This document shows positions 47,318 through 59,796 of a stretch of 64,000 nt of DNA, one piece after another (the stretch's first letter is position 1; the number at the start of each line of letters is the position of its first letter). The DNA lies in assembly GCA_022393335.1 (NCBI GenBank), contig JAJEKB010020494.1:227839-291838 (forward strand). The letters run 5' to 3'. Below the pieces are notes generated by a model. It ran no database searches, was not told where the DNA came from, and was given only the letters and a program-made list of their open reading frames with translations. The stretch is from Macrotrachela quadricornifera. Its lineage: Eukaryota; Rotifera; Eurotatoria; Philodinida; Philodinidae. The translations under genes were made by a program, and so were the position numbers.

Positions 47318-48117
47318 AGCATCTGCCCCTCTATCTTTTTATGCTTATTGATCACTACTAAACTAGTATTATAATAAAAAAATATTTTAATTAAAAATCA
47401 GGTGGTACCATTTAGCTCGCAATGGAATGGTATTTATACATTCCACTTTCTTACCTCATTATATGTTGTATTAAAAAAAAAATATATATCAAAAGGTGCG
47501 TTGTGAAAAGCTCTACAGTTTCGTAAAGTACCGCTTATTTTCTAGTTGTACTTTTTATTTTATAAATGGACAAAACACTGAGCTATTGAATTTCAACGTT
47601 GCGAAAACGAGGTTATTGTTTTTGGTAAAAGGTGCATTCCGTTTTTTGCTTTCTCATCTTTTTACTACTTGATGTTTTTTTAAATTAAAATACACTGCAA
47701 GATGCAGCATGAAGAATTCTACAATTTATGAAGAACGATTGTATAATGATAAGATAAAAAAACCTGAATTTATTTTATTTTATTAAAAAACTCGTTTTCA
47801 TCACATTGAGACTAGGTAACTCAGTGTTTTGTCTATTTTTAAAACAAAAAACGCGACTATAAAATAAGCGATACTTTATAAACTGTAGAGCTTTTCACGC
47901 TGCATCTTCTGGCATATTTTCTTTTTTTTTATTATCACATATTGAGTGATAATTAAATGAAATGCAAAAGTGTCTCATGTTTTATGCCATACTCAGTATG
48001 ATCTAAATGGTACCAGCTGGTTTTCAACTAAAATACTTCTTATCGAAATTTTTTTATTAAAATATTAGTGTAGTAATGATCAGTAAGCATAGAAAGGTAG
48101 CGCGAAAGATCCTCTCT
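47318..48117. mobile_element. foldback element of about 800 bp (core-motif family)
   Basis: Arms of about 300 bp match in inverted orientation: tatgcttattgatcactact with tatgcttactgatcattact, ggtggtaccattta with gctggtaccattta, and gtgaaaagctctacagttt in both arms. The centre contains a third copy of the core (gatgcagcatgaagaattct). The ends are approximate and no target duplication was identified. Confidence 0.7.
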
Positions 48118-49299
48118 TTATTTATTAAAAAAAACGAACCTTCGCCAGTACTTTTGAATAATCCTAAGTATTTGAATTCGATACTAATCATCATAGGTAA
48201 CTAACTGCTTTGCGTGATAGACTATTTTATTCATGAGTTGTCTAATTCGAATTCGAATATAAATAGAAAGTATTGAAGTTTAGCTTGATAAAAAAAAGAT
48301 ATGTATATCCAGGAAAGGATTTAGTTTTTTTTCTGCTTTAGTTACATATGCATATATACATGTGAGTGAATTACAACCTTTTGGTACAGTTGATATTTTA
48401 GCTGTATTTCGTTAAGAACTTTTGTAATCCTTGACGAATTTGCACACTTTTTTTATATGTTTTCACCATCTAACTGTCCTATACCCATACTAAATTTCAT
48501 CTCTTTACCTCATACTAGTGTCAAATTATGAGGAATATATTACACAAAAACGTCATTTTTTGACTATAACAAAACAATAGAAAAAGTATGTCAATAGACC
48601 AGCTTGTGTAGCGTTCGGCGTTCTACCATGATATATAATTGGCTCAAACTTTATCTGCTCCTCATTTCCTCATGCAACATCTACATTGTTTGACAGACAT
48701 TTGTATATTTTTGTGTAGAGTTACACAAACTCAATTCTAGCTCTCTCTGGGATAGAACTATTGGCGTTCAGATTATATGAAAAGAGAAAAATCGTTTTAG
48801 TAGTAAATTGGCGAGAAAAAGTTCTCTTCCATCATATTAGTTTCAGAGAAAGAATAGGAGAACTTTTGAAAAAAGGCTCGTACACTCACTTTGTGGAGTT
48901 GCATTTCGATAATTGTCTTCTCTATAGTTTTTCAAAGAATCATTCAACTAGACTCCAACTTTTAGAGTAGGTGTAAAACAAAGATTTCTTTAAGTGATAA
49001 AAATTTCAGCTCTCTATCATTGTACTGTTCTCCAGAGATTTATATTATAACCAAAAATGTAAAGTTACACTTTTTCAGCAGATATTCATAGTAAAATCGA
49101 TCCCAAAACATAACTTTTCAGTTATAATTTTATTTAGTAAAATTCGACAACTAATTCTGAGTATACTGGAGGTGTTTCTGACTATTCAGCTAGATCAGAA
49201 TTCAAGCCATTTCAACGAGCAAGGTCACTTTGGTCGTTTAATTAAGCTGGGATACCACCGGCATAGAGTGTAATAAAATGCACTACTCATAAATTGTTT
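48118..49299. other. gene-free stretch
   Basis: No supported gene or structured repeat. Short open frames have no motifs. Confidence 0.35.
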
Positions 49300-49715
49300 A
49301 GATCTATTTTTATTTTTTTAAAGATGCATCTTGAAAAGCTCTACGAGAGTGGTAATAACAAATACCTATTGACTTGTTCTGATGCTCTTTCCGTGCCCAA
49401 AATGAAAAAGATACATGTTGGTGCTACCTCTCACTGTGATAAAACTGTTTGAAAGACTTTTTCGTTTTGCAATACGAACTTGTCTATACAAGTTTTGTAG
49501 AGCTTTTCATGGCGTATCTTTTAAAAAATAAATCAAGATGTTATCGTTTTTTCAAGTCGCAACATATGTAAAACAAAAAGTCACGGTAAGAAGTGGTACT
49601 ATCATGCAGCTTTTTCATTTTGAGAATTAGACGAACAATTACAACAAGTCAATAGGAGTTTTTATTGCCATTCTTGTAGAGCTTTTCAAGATGTATCTTT
49701 TTTAAAAAATGTTGC
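49300..49715. mobile_element. foldback element of about 415 bp (core-motif family)
   Basis: The left arm from gatgcatcttgaaaagctct (49,324) is mirrored by agagcttttcaagatgtatc (49,676), and both go on to cctattgacttgtt and a tcaaaatgaaaaag phrase. In the centre an extra copy, gtagagcttttcatggcgta (49,497), sits unpaired. No coding capacity. Confidence 0.7.
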
Positions 49716-51300
49716 AAAACTTTTGAAATACCCGGTATATTTACTATTTCCATCATTATTTAGTGTATGTTTAGTATTAACCGGGCAATTAAGTTGTTTA
49801 TTAACAATATCTTCGACAGCGCTATTGTTAACAACATTTTGGTATTGTCAATTAAGAATTTATTTTACAAATAGTTTTAGTTTAATAACACGTGAATTAA
49901 TGGTAGTAGTTCATCTGATCGTATTCTTTTATGTTCATTAAATGTTCAAATACGATCATTATGTAATATTAAAATAGTAATAATAATTTTTATTAATATT
50001 AATCTTATACTATCATTTATTTTATCAATTCATATTCTTATTTTATATGACCTTCGTTTATCATCACGTTCATGTTGTTTAGATATTGAATGATCAAGTA
50101 CTAATATTATTATTGATTAAATTACGTAAGAGAATTTCAAGTAAAAATTTTCTATCATTTTTAATTAATTCTCAAATAATTTAGTTTTTAATATTATTGT
50201 ATCATCAACATTTACAAAAGAATTCATTGATTTATGGAAACAAAAACGTAGACATGTATCCCATATTCAATATACAACCATGAATTATACCACTTAATCC
50301 AGTAGCAAGGCTAGATGATGCTGAGCCCTACCTGTGAACCTTTGAGTCTCTTCTAGTGAGATTTTAGAGAAAAAAAAACACTTTTTCAATAACAGTATAT
50401 TTCGTGTTAGTATAATGTTGGGTTTCCATGCATAGACCTAATTGTAAAGAATGCTATGTACTTTTGAATAAAAGAAAATATAATCAATATCAATACAAGT
50501 TTCAATGGAAGTTTATAAGTTATGAATAGCTTATTTCAACTTTATAGAAGACGCCATTGATTCTCTACTATTAGAATACAGAGATTCCGGTGTCGGATGG
50601 AGAAAATCAATATTCATTACATGTTAATCTTGAATCCTTTTCACAAATAATACTGATGAGCAAAAAACGGAATTTCTATTTTTTTGACTATGAATAACCA
50701 CATAATATATGTCGCGCATAGACTTTCTTGTTTCCTTGTATCAATAACAACATTGACGTTTAAAGAGGTTATAATGGAGACCATCACTAATAATATTCAT
50801 TAGATCTGTTGATCATATAGTATTTTTCTACCATTATAATAAATTTCTCCTGTCTCTGTTAGTTAATCAAGTTGAAATGTATTTAGAATATCGGATTTTC
50901 CACCAATATTTAGATTTCATTAATATTTTTCATCAGTTCTGTATAAAATAAATGAGATCATGAAATCATTCCATGTACATAGATTATTTGAGAGAACTAA
51001 CAGTAGATCTCAATAAAACAATCATAATAAAAATTTCAGAATAAAACTTCAATTTCTTGTGACCTCTTCGTGCCCTATATAGAAAAGAAAAGAAAAAAAA
51101 TGAATAATAGGAACAAATATCCAAGTGAGAAAGGTCATCAATATGCTTTCGTCAATGTGACAGCTTGAACAGAGAAATAAAATAGCATGAAAAAGCATTT
51201 TCTCGTCCATGTCATTGTCTAGATAATATCAACCATGGACGAAAAGAAGGAAAAATGAATAAATTTTTCGGACGAAAAAAAAGAGAAGACGATCAGTTCA
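49716..51300. other. stretch with no supported gene
   Basis: The first 600 bp contain hydrophobic reading-frame pieces (for example LFPSLFSVCLVLTGQLSCLL) in shifting frames that could be an old membrane-protein pseudogene, but family and frame are unclear. The last 100 bp align with the promoter of DUF1254/DUF1214 copy 1. Confidence 0.3.
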
Positions 51301-51310
51301 GTATAAAAAC
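51301..51310 (+). promoter_or_regulatory. TATA-like box of DUF1254/DUF1214 copy 2
   Basis: gtataaaaac lies 50-59 bp before the start codon. The matching element in copy 1 is at the same distance, and flanking sequence is conserved between the copies. Confidence 0.5.
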
Positions 51311-51359
51311 AATAGACATTCATTATATATTTCATTAAAAGAAACATTTTATTAATACA

Positions 51360-53176
51360 ATGCAATTGCATCTACTTATTCTTTTTTTGTTGATCAATAT
51401 TTCTATTGTTGATTCAGCAAAAAGTAGGAAAAAGTCTTTTAATAATAAGAATATACAAAATATCGCCATTGATGCATATCTCTATGGATATTCGTTGATT
51501 ACCAGTGAAATAACTCGTGTACAAATGACCAATGTTGCACAACGCGATGTTTATAAAGCTCCAATGGGTCAATTTTTGAATACACGTGCTTATCCATCTG
51601 CAAATTATCATGGTATTACAGCACCTAATGCAGATACACTTTATTCAGCTGCATGGATTGATCTTGATAATGAACCATGGATTTTCTCACATCCTGATAT
51701 GGGAGATCGATATTATCTTTTTCCTATACATAATCATTGGATGCAAATACTTGAATCACCTGGAAAACGTAGTACTGGTTCAGCTGCTGCTACCTATGTA
51801 GTCACTGGTCCCAAATGGAATGGTACACTACCATTAAATGTTCAACAACGTATAAATAAACAGATTAATTCACCTACTCGATATGTTGTTATTCTTGGAC
51901 GAACATATTGTAATGGTACACAAGAAGATTATGCTGCTGTTCATAAGCTTCAAGATCAATATTTATTACAACCACTTAGTGTATTTATAAATAATGAAAA
52001 TAAAAGTTCGGATACTTTTATTCCATCAGTATCTAATGTTGATCCTAATCCGGGATTTAGTATGACAAATAAAGTACGCAATGTCATTAATAGTATGAAC
52101 ATTTTTACCTACTTTAATATGATGGCATTACTCATGAAGGTAAATGTTTTGATTATTGTCTAAACTTTGCAAAGAAATGATTCCTTTTGAAAAGAAAACT
52201 TTTATACCAACGAGATATTTGATACCTTGTCGGGCAGCGTCAATGTTTTACTTCCTTCAGTATTGACAAAATATAGTGCACAATTAAAAATATGTGAGAA
52301 ATCATCTGCTGATAGAAATGCGCTATCGATTAAAAGAATATCAATAGAGTGGTAGAATTCAGTTCAGTTTTTTGGTATATCCGCCAGGTATTATATTTGA
52401 ATTTCGACTTTAACTCTTAAAACAGGAGAAGGATGAGACATTATTCCAAGTGTGAAATGTATTGCAATCATGAAGTTTATATTTTTAATTGATCTTATTT
52501 ACAGGATAATCCACCACTTAAACAAGATGATCATATTATCAAAAAGATGGTTCGAATCGGTCTTATTCCAGGTCAAACATTCGATTGGGCCAAACTCAGT
52601 CGTCCTGTTCAAATCGCATTAAAATCAGTACCTAAACTTGCTTTTAGAAAAATCAGTCTTTTTCAACGTAGATCTGGTATTATACAAAATGGTTGGATAA
52701 TTCCAGAAATCGATGGTTACTATGGTATCGATTATCTACGTCGTGCTTATGTTGCTGCTTATCTTTGGCCAGGTAATTTACCTGATGATGCCATTTATCC
52801 TTTTACGCAAGTCGAGTCGAATGGAAGAAAGTTATCAGGAAGATATAAATACGTACTTCATTTTGACAAAGGACAAACACCACCTGTCAATGCTTTTTGG
52901 TCAATCACTATGTATAATTCAGAATATTTCTTTGTGAACAATTCGTTAAACCGATATACATTAAGTCCACGAGATTCATTAATTTACAATCCTGATGATG
53001 GTTCACTTGATCTTTACTTTCAGAATACGCCTCCTGCAATGGATAAACAGAATAATTGGTTACCAGCTCCTCGAGGACCTTTCATTTTAATGTTTCGTCT
53101 ATATTGGCCACAATTCTCTTTTTTCTCAGGCAACAATCAATCATGGATGATTCCACCAATTAAAAGACTTGTTTAA
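51360..53176 (+). CDS. secreted DUF1254/DUF1214 protein, copy 2
   Basis: Exon 1 (51,360-52,139) and exon 2 (52,505-53,176) are joined in phase 0 across a 365-nt intron at the same position as in copy 1, giving 483 residues. The signal peptide is MQLHLLILFLLINISIVDSA. APNADTLYSAAWIDLDNEPW, DRYYLFPIHNHWM, NAFWSITMYN and NSLNRYTLSPRD mark the DUF1254 and DUF1214 domains. The two copies diverge most just after the signal peptide and in the Asn/Ser-rich linker at the end of exon 1. Both are intact. Shared intron position shows that duplication followed intron gain. The reaction is unknown. Confidence 0.88.
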
Positions 53177-53332
53177 TAATATTATCTTGTTATTTTTTTT
53201 GTTGTTGTTGTTCATATAGTCTTAGAATGTAATAAATATATTAGAATCTCTAAAGTGTTAATAAAGGTGTCTTTAGTAGTCATATATTAATCTCTTTGTC
53301 ATGCTTAGAAATAATACGTTTCTTTTAGATCG

Positions 53333-53530
53333 TCTTATGGATGAAACATAGCCTTTTTAATGCATAGGATCAACTATTTTTCGATAAATTTATAATATCA
53401 ATTCATCTTTAGATATATATAATGAACATGAGAGTTTTTCTTTTTAGTTTTTTTAATCTTATTTTCCTGTTTCAGCAAATGACAATGTTGAAATTGTCTA
53501 ACTAAACTCAAGATTAATTTTTGAATGTAC
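53333..53530 (+). repeat. conserved block, copy 2 (pairs with 19,368-19,565)
   Basis: Begins about 157 bp after the stop codon. It is the plus-strand match of the minus-strand block beside copy 1. It contains the shortened open frame at 53,422-53,505 (27 codons) and the same acceptor-like tract. Confidence 0.8.
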
Positions 53531-55297
53531 ATAACAAATGACTCAAAGATAAACTTGATGAGTTGATCAATAACTTTATATGACTATTTTATATTCAGAA
53601 AATAGAAACATGTCGTACTAACTATTTCATATTTTGTATATAGATATTCATTTTCATTTTGAAAATGCTTGTCATGTATATTCTTGATAAATAATGTTGA
53701 AAGAGATAATAACAAGTGAATGTTTTCATTTGTTTTTGCATTGCTAGAATCAACATCAAGTCAATATCGAGTGTCATCGATAATTAACGAACATATTGCT
53801 TTATAGAATGAATGTTTTGTGACAGAAACTTTCCTTTATTGACGTTGTTATATTTTAGTATCTGAACAATTTCCTTATTAAGCTGAATTGATCGACTGAT
53901 TGATAGGTTTGAGTATGTATTGAATCAGTAGAATATAATTGTAAATGGATGATTAATGTAACATTTGATCCGTTGAGTTTTATTTTCCTTTAATATACTT
54001 ATCATTATAAAGAATTAGGCAAAGCTAGGATGCAGTACAAGTACTGCAAGTAAAAGTATTTTACTGGTACTTTATGACATATACTTTTGTACTTGTACAT
54101 AAGTTTAAAAAAGAAGAACTTTGGACTTATATTCGAGATATGCATGCAATAAATTGCAGATAATCTGCAGATACCGTCTATTACAATTGTTTAAATTTCT
54201 TCCAAGTGATGACGGACATCTTGGAATAGTTAGGCCTATACAACTTTATGTGCTGACCAAGTATAATTTTTTACTATAGTAAGATGAGTTAATGTAAATG
54301 TAAATACCTGCTTTTATAATCTAAGACGAATCATTAGTTCGCTATGTCTATTTTCTTAGAGATCATTCAAAATTGACTTGAATGATTTTATAATAAATTT
54401 TAATAATATATTTTTCTCTAATTGAATGCATAATCATCATCTCTTTTCCTTTATTTGACTTCGTGATTCTCTTTCTCTGATATAATCACTGTAATTAATT
54501 GGTATTCATTGTCTATCTGTTTTTTATATAAGCATGTAATGAAATGAAAATAATGGTAATCTTTCTAGTCTGTGTATGCATCAAGTATAGCGAACTGCAA
54601 AGTGATCCCGATCCCATCGAGATCGGGACAGAACAAAAATTTCCATTTGGTCCCGGTTATTATTTATCATATATTGTAATTTATCCTGAACTAAAATTCT
54701 CTAAAACCAATAATTTTTATTAACAATTTCGGTAACATTCTTTTATTGAACTTTAATATTGTATGGAATAATCTAAATCTTTCGATATTTTGTGCGAGTT
54801 TTTCAGTATTTGAAATAAAGCATATATAAATTTGATTCGATAACTATATTTTTCATCATTTTATTGCTATGACCTAATAATAATGCTTTAATTTTGTTGT
54901 TTTATTCATTTGTATTCAAAAAAATTTTTCGACACTTGTTCAGAATATAGAAATTGATATAAGACTTAGGTTTAATCTTGCAACAATGTTTCAAAAGTAA
55001 GTTCAAGAATTGAAATTCTAGTCCAACAGGCTCTACATTTAAAGCAATCAGATGAAATATTTAAATTACACCCGTTTAAAATTCATCTTTTATATTATTA
55101 AAAACAAAAAGGTCGTTGAATTTTAGAAACAATATCAAATAAGTCAATATAAAATTTTCTGCTAATTATTTTTATAGGATAATAAATGAATTGATTTTTT
55201 TTTTTTGTTTTTATTTCGTGTTTATTTGAATAAAGATGCTATTTATGAATATAACATAAATAAATGTCAATAGCAAAAAAATAATAATAATAATTTT
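53531..55297. other. gene-free stretch with small palindromes
   Basis: A palindrome gcagtacaagtactgc lies near 54,030, close to further gtac-rich phrases. Another (gatcccgatcccatcgagat, continuing to cggga) lies near 54,605. Both resemble isolated ends of hAT-like elements, but no partner ends were found. Confidence 0.4.
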
Positions 55298-56801
55298 TTA
55301 ACTATTAAGATTGAGTTTCTCTTGAGTTGATTCAATGACAGAATCAATCATATGTCGAAATTGTTGCTCTTCATGTGCTTCAACAATTGAATCATTTACA
55401 AGAAAAAGACATCGAATAATATTTGAAAAACATATAACAGCATCATGATGATTGTATTTATAGAGTAAATATCGCCATAGTAATTCTGCATACATATCTT
55501 GAACAAATAGAATTTTCTTCGTATCTTCCAGAATAGTAGTAGGAGTATCTCTATACGTTGTATAATTGGATATTAAGAAAGACATAATTGCAAGTAAAAT
55601 CTTCATAAGTGTAGCATCTGGATCAAGTTGTTCAATTAGATGTTTAATTAAAGCTACTGTCGATGGTCGAAAGATAAGTTTGGTCGTTTCGAGAAACATT
55701 GGAGAATCGAATAAATGAGCTTGTTGTAATACAAAGGCTCCACCAATACCTGTTGTATATTCTGCTGTAGTACGAAGTAATACTGTACGATCATGTAAAG
55801 ATAATGATATAACATCCCGATTTTTTTCAAATGCTAATTGAACTTTAGTTAACATTAATGTAAAAAACTCACTAACTGATGTATATTTGAAACGATATTT
55901 TGGTGGTAATGCATTTTGTTCGTCTTTAAAATGTTGAATAAATGAAAAATCAAAATAGTTATCGAAGGAATGTACTAAATTTGAAAGATGATTCCATTGT
56001 TCAACAGTCAATGTTGATTGATCTGACCGTAATAAATTTAATGTAGGAATCTAAAAATAGAATAAATAAAATTCGTTTTTTTTTATAAAATGATAGAGAA
56101 AATGAAGCGAAGATTTTTCTATACTTGAAGATCACTATTCAATTAATATGATCATAATCAAATTTTGATAAGAATTATTTTTATTGAAACCTAACTTTCG
56201 AATAGAATTTCCATCATTTAATTGGAAAATAAAATTTCATTTTTTTTAATCTATCTACAAAAAATTTCTTCTATCTTAATTTATATATAAAATAACACAT
56301 AAAGTTTTTCACTTGTGCAGATTGATATCTTTCATTTAATCTAACTAAAGCTGTTGGTGTTAATGTTTGTGAATCAGTTGTTGATTTTTTCTCTCGATTT
56401 GTTTTTGTTTGTTTTGTCCAAGATGATCGAATCATATTATTATTCATTCCATTTAATAAACATTTTGCAAATCGACAAGATGGACAAATTCGACGATTAT
56501 TAATATTTATTTCACAATTATCATCAGATTTACATTTTAGTTGAATCTAAATAAATTAAAAATAAAAGAAAAAAAATAAATAAATAATTTATTCATTTTA
56601 ACTAACTGATTGAGTTTGTGCATTTCGTCTAAAGAATACTTTACATGATTGACAAACAATTGCCCCATAATATGAATATTGAGCTGAATCACCACAAACT
56701 TTACATACTTGTGTACTAGTTATTTTCTGTCGTACAACTGTAGAATTATCAGATGGTGGAGTATTGGAAGTATTCGAATCTTCTTTATCTGATATATCCA
56801 T
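55298..56801 (-). CDS. nuclear hormone receptor
   Basis: Three exons (56,801-56,607; 56,546-56,313; 56,050-55,298) join in phase 0 to 393 residues. The DNA-binding domain has all eight zinc cysteines: CKVC...CQSC in the first finger, then C-x5-C...CPSC in the second (RRICPSCRFAKCL). The P-box reads CQSCKVFF, where most receptors have CEGCKGFF or CEGCKVFF. A basic hinge (WTKQTKTNREKK) follows, then a ligand-binding-type helical domain ending without an obvious AF-2 motif. It should bind DNA half-sites in the nucleus. The ligand cannot be predicted. The exon 2 donor (GTGAAA) is weaker than the others but frame supports it. Confidence 0.85.
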
Positions 56802-58644
56802 TGTTAATGTTCAAAGAAGATGTACTTATTTGATATGGAACTGAAAGATATTGATAATTAATATAAATGAAATTTTTATTATACGTCTATAGTGCATAAG
56901 TAAATTATAAAAGAAAGAAACAAAATATTCTCTTTTCCGTAAAGAGAGTGATATAAGAAGAACGAACAAAAATGTTTGTTGCTTGTCGATCATAAGTCAA
57001 AAAAACACTTTTATGTTCTATATACATAGGAAGACATTTATTGTGACCTGAATGACCTCTTTTTTTTAATATTTACTAAAATATTTTCATATATTTTACA
57101 TTTTTTTAGATAGATTAAAAATCTAATGAAAATTCATTTATTCAATATTTTATATACAATAAGTAAGATGAATTCATGAAAGTATTTAAAAAAAAAATGT
57201 AAGAATTTCAATTTCTATTTTTTATGTGTGGTCATTAGGTACTTTTATTTATAGAAAGTCTTTTTTAGATAAATCAATTCATTTTCAATTCTATAATAAT
57301 GATATTATTATGAATATATCAAATATGAATTTGTTAGTTTTTTCTATATAACATTATTTGTCCTTGAGTTTTCATAAGATTATTTTATTTATAATATTGA
57401 ACAATATTATTTTGAAAAATTTTGTTTTGTACATAACTAAATGATAAAGTTTACTTTTAACAGATAATTTAAATAAAAAAAAGAACCTTTAATCGATAAT
57501 TACTAAAAATGTATATTTATTCCCTATCTTTTATTAATTATTACTTCAAAGAAATAAAGTATGCAGAAGAGACGGTAAAAAGAAGCTCTACTTTTCTTAC
57601 AGTTTATAAAGAAGAATATCTACGTTATATTTAAAATATTCTTCAGTATATGAATACAAGGCAAGACAAAAATATATAATTGTCTTTTTGAAAAGATAAT
57701 TCCAATTCATGGGGAATTTGTAAATAAGGACAACTTTCATTCTATTCAATTTATTTTCATAATCAATAAACATAAACTATAATTGAATTATACACAATTA
57801 TAGAAAGAATTCCACGAACTTGAATGGATATGCTATTATTTTTTTAAAATTGTGCATATTCGATCAGATTTGATTGACAAAGCGACATAAGTATTCTATT
57901 TATCATATAAAAATAGTAGAAACTTTACGATAATTAATGAAAAAGAGTGTCGAACTATTGGTATCATTAATTTAATGTAAATATATTGAGCAGATTCCTT
58001 TTTAGAAGCTCAGTTTATGCGAGTATGATTTAAATGTAGCAATCATTTTTTTATTCGATATTTCTATTGTAAATATTTTCATTATTGACATTCATCACAT
58101 GTCTTGTGATCATTCGATAAAAGATGAATATTATATATTTCATATTTTTTCTATAGTTATATTAGTCTTATAATGGTTTCTAATAGAATATTCTTGTGTA
58201 TCGATTAGTCATTTTCTTGGATGGATTATCAAATATATAGATCGAGTTGGATGTTTCCTTATAGTTGCTATACTCAATTATATAATGATCATTCTCATGA
58301 TTCTCTGAGAATCAGATGATTGTTTTATTTGTCATTGCTGAATAGAACTTCTAATTCAAACTTCTCTAACTACATGAACATGTAACTTTCTTCAATTGAT
58401 TTTAGTTGAATAGTTCATTTTCACTTGTTCCATAATCAAAATATTTATTATTGTATCGACATAAGATTTAATATTCATTAACTAAATATCTAATTTAATA
58501 TTTTTGGAGTTTTTCTCGTGTTTATGTAGTGAAAAGAGAGTTATATGATAAGAAAGAAAATAATAATGATAACACTTGCCTGAAGTCAGTCAATATAACA
58601 TTTGAAAACAAAAGAAAACGTGTCGAATATATCATAGTTAAATA
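56802..58644. other. gene-free stretch
   Basis: Very AT-rich DNA between two divergently oriented genes, presumably holding both promoters. No specific element was identified. Confidence 0.4.
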
Positions 58645-59796
58645 ATGAAACTTTCGCTTTTTCTCTCTTGGTCATCTCAACATTTTCCTTCTTCAGGAGA
58701 ATTTTCTGCACCCAGTTCAGAATATTGGCTCAAAGCACAAGAAACACATGAGTTTATTGTTGAAAATTTGTTGACACGTTACAATAGTTATCGAGTCAAT
58801 ACAACTAGTGAGACAAATATTGCTTATGAGTGGTATAATGTTAGTCAGATCTATGCAGATGCTGCTATGATTCAAGCCGGTGACGGACGATACGTATCCT
58901 ACATGAATAACAGCTATGTTTGGATGAATAATATGTGGGATAGATCGAGTAGTAATGGTGGTTACTATGCAACCGCTAATGTAGATGGAACTGGCAGTGG
59001 AGGTGATAAATATGCCGATGATAATAGTTTAACAGGTGTCGTTTATCTTGATGCCTACAATGTAAGTACTGGTACAACAAAATCTAACTATTTAAACTCG
59101 GCAAAAGCTTGTGCAAATTGGTTGATGTATAGTGGTCAATGGGATTCTACTTATGACGGTGGATTTTGGTGGAGTACAGTACGGGAAAGCAAGCCAACAC
59201 AAACAAATGGTCTGGCATTACAATTGTTCTTGCGTCTCTATCAAATAACAGGTCAGATTATTTATCGTGATTGGGCCTTTTCCGTAAGAGATTGGTTGAT
59301 GAATGAAATGTTTGACTCGATATCTGGTTTGTACATTTGGAAAATTGATGGTACAGGTACAGGCATCAAACATACTGAAAAGTTTACTTATGATAATGCT
59401 ATTATGATTGAAGCATTCTTATTATATGCTCAGATCATCGGAGATTACAGTTACATTCTGAAAGCACAAACATTAGGTATGAAAATGAATATAATCCTTT
59501 GGAACAATATCTATCGTGTTTACTTGTTCAACACTACAAGCCAGCAGATCAATCCAGCATGGTGTGGATGGGCATCACAAGCTATGATAAAACTCTATCA
59601 GTTCGACGGTAATACTACCTGGCTTGACTATGCTCAACAAAATATTGATTTTATTAATTCAAAATTGAGAAATTCCGCAAACAATGGTTATTATACTTTC
59701 TGCAATATTGATGGAAGTGGTATTGATACAAGATATGAAGGTGTTGATCAAGCTTGGATGCAACGAATACAAGTGCTCTTATCTAACTACAGATAA
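58645..59796 (+). CDS. GH76-type endo-alpha-1,6-mannanase
   Basis: A single exon of 383 residues. The adjacent Asp pair in KYADDNSLTGVVYLDAY fits the two catalytic aspartates of GH76 (D-D motif). GGFWWSTVRESKPTQTNGLA matches the family's conserved W-W/N-G strand. Later repeated aromatic helices (FTYDNAIMIEAFLLYAQIIG) fit an alpha/alpha barrel. GH76 enzymes hydrolyse alpha-1,6-mannan, for instance from fungal or yeast cell walls. The N-terminus shown has only a weak hydrophobic segment (MKLSLFLSW), so a signal exon may lie upstream or secretion is weakly predicted. GH76 is typical of bacteria and fungi, so horizontal acquisition is likely. No frame damage. Confidence 0.82.
   Translation: MKLSLFLSWSSQHFPSSGEFSAPSSEYWLKAQETHEFIVENLLTRYNSYRVNTTSETNIAYEWYNVSQIYADAAMIQAGDGRYVSYMNNSYVWMNNMWDRSSSNGGYYATANVDGTGSGGDKYADDNSLTGVVYLDAYNVSTGTTKSNYLNSAKACANWLMYSGQWDSTYDGGFWWSTVRESKPTQTNGLALQLFLRLYQITGQIIYRDWAFSVRDWLMNEMFDSISGLYIWKIDGTGTGIKHTEKFTYDNAIMIEAFLLYAQIIGDYSYILKAQTLGMKMNIILWNNIYRVYLFNTTSQQINPAWCGWASQAMIKLYQFDGNTTWLDYAQQNIDFINSKLRNSANNGYYTFCNIDGSGIDTRYEGVDQAWMQRIQVLLSNYR

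Noticed and set aside
49723..50330. Hydrophobic reading-frame pieces resembling a TM protein
   Set aside because: Frames shift repeatedly, no conserved motif could be named, and the start overlaps a foldback arm. Kept only as a remark in the stretch description.
54595..54640. GC-richer palindrome resembling a hAT tip
   Set aside because: No partner end or target duplication was found nearby, so no element could be bounded.
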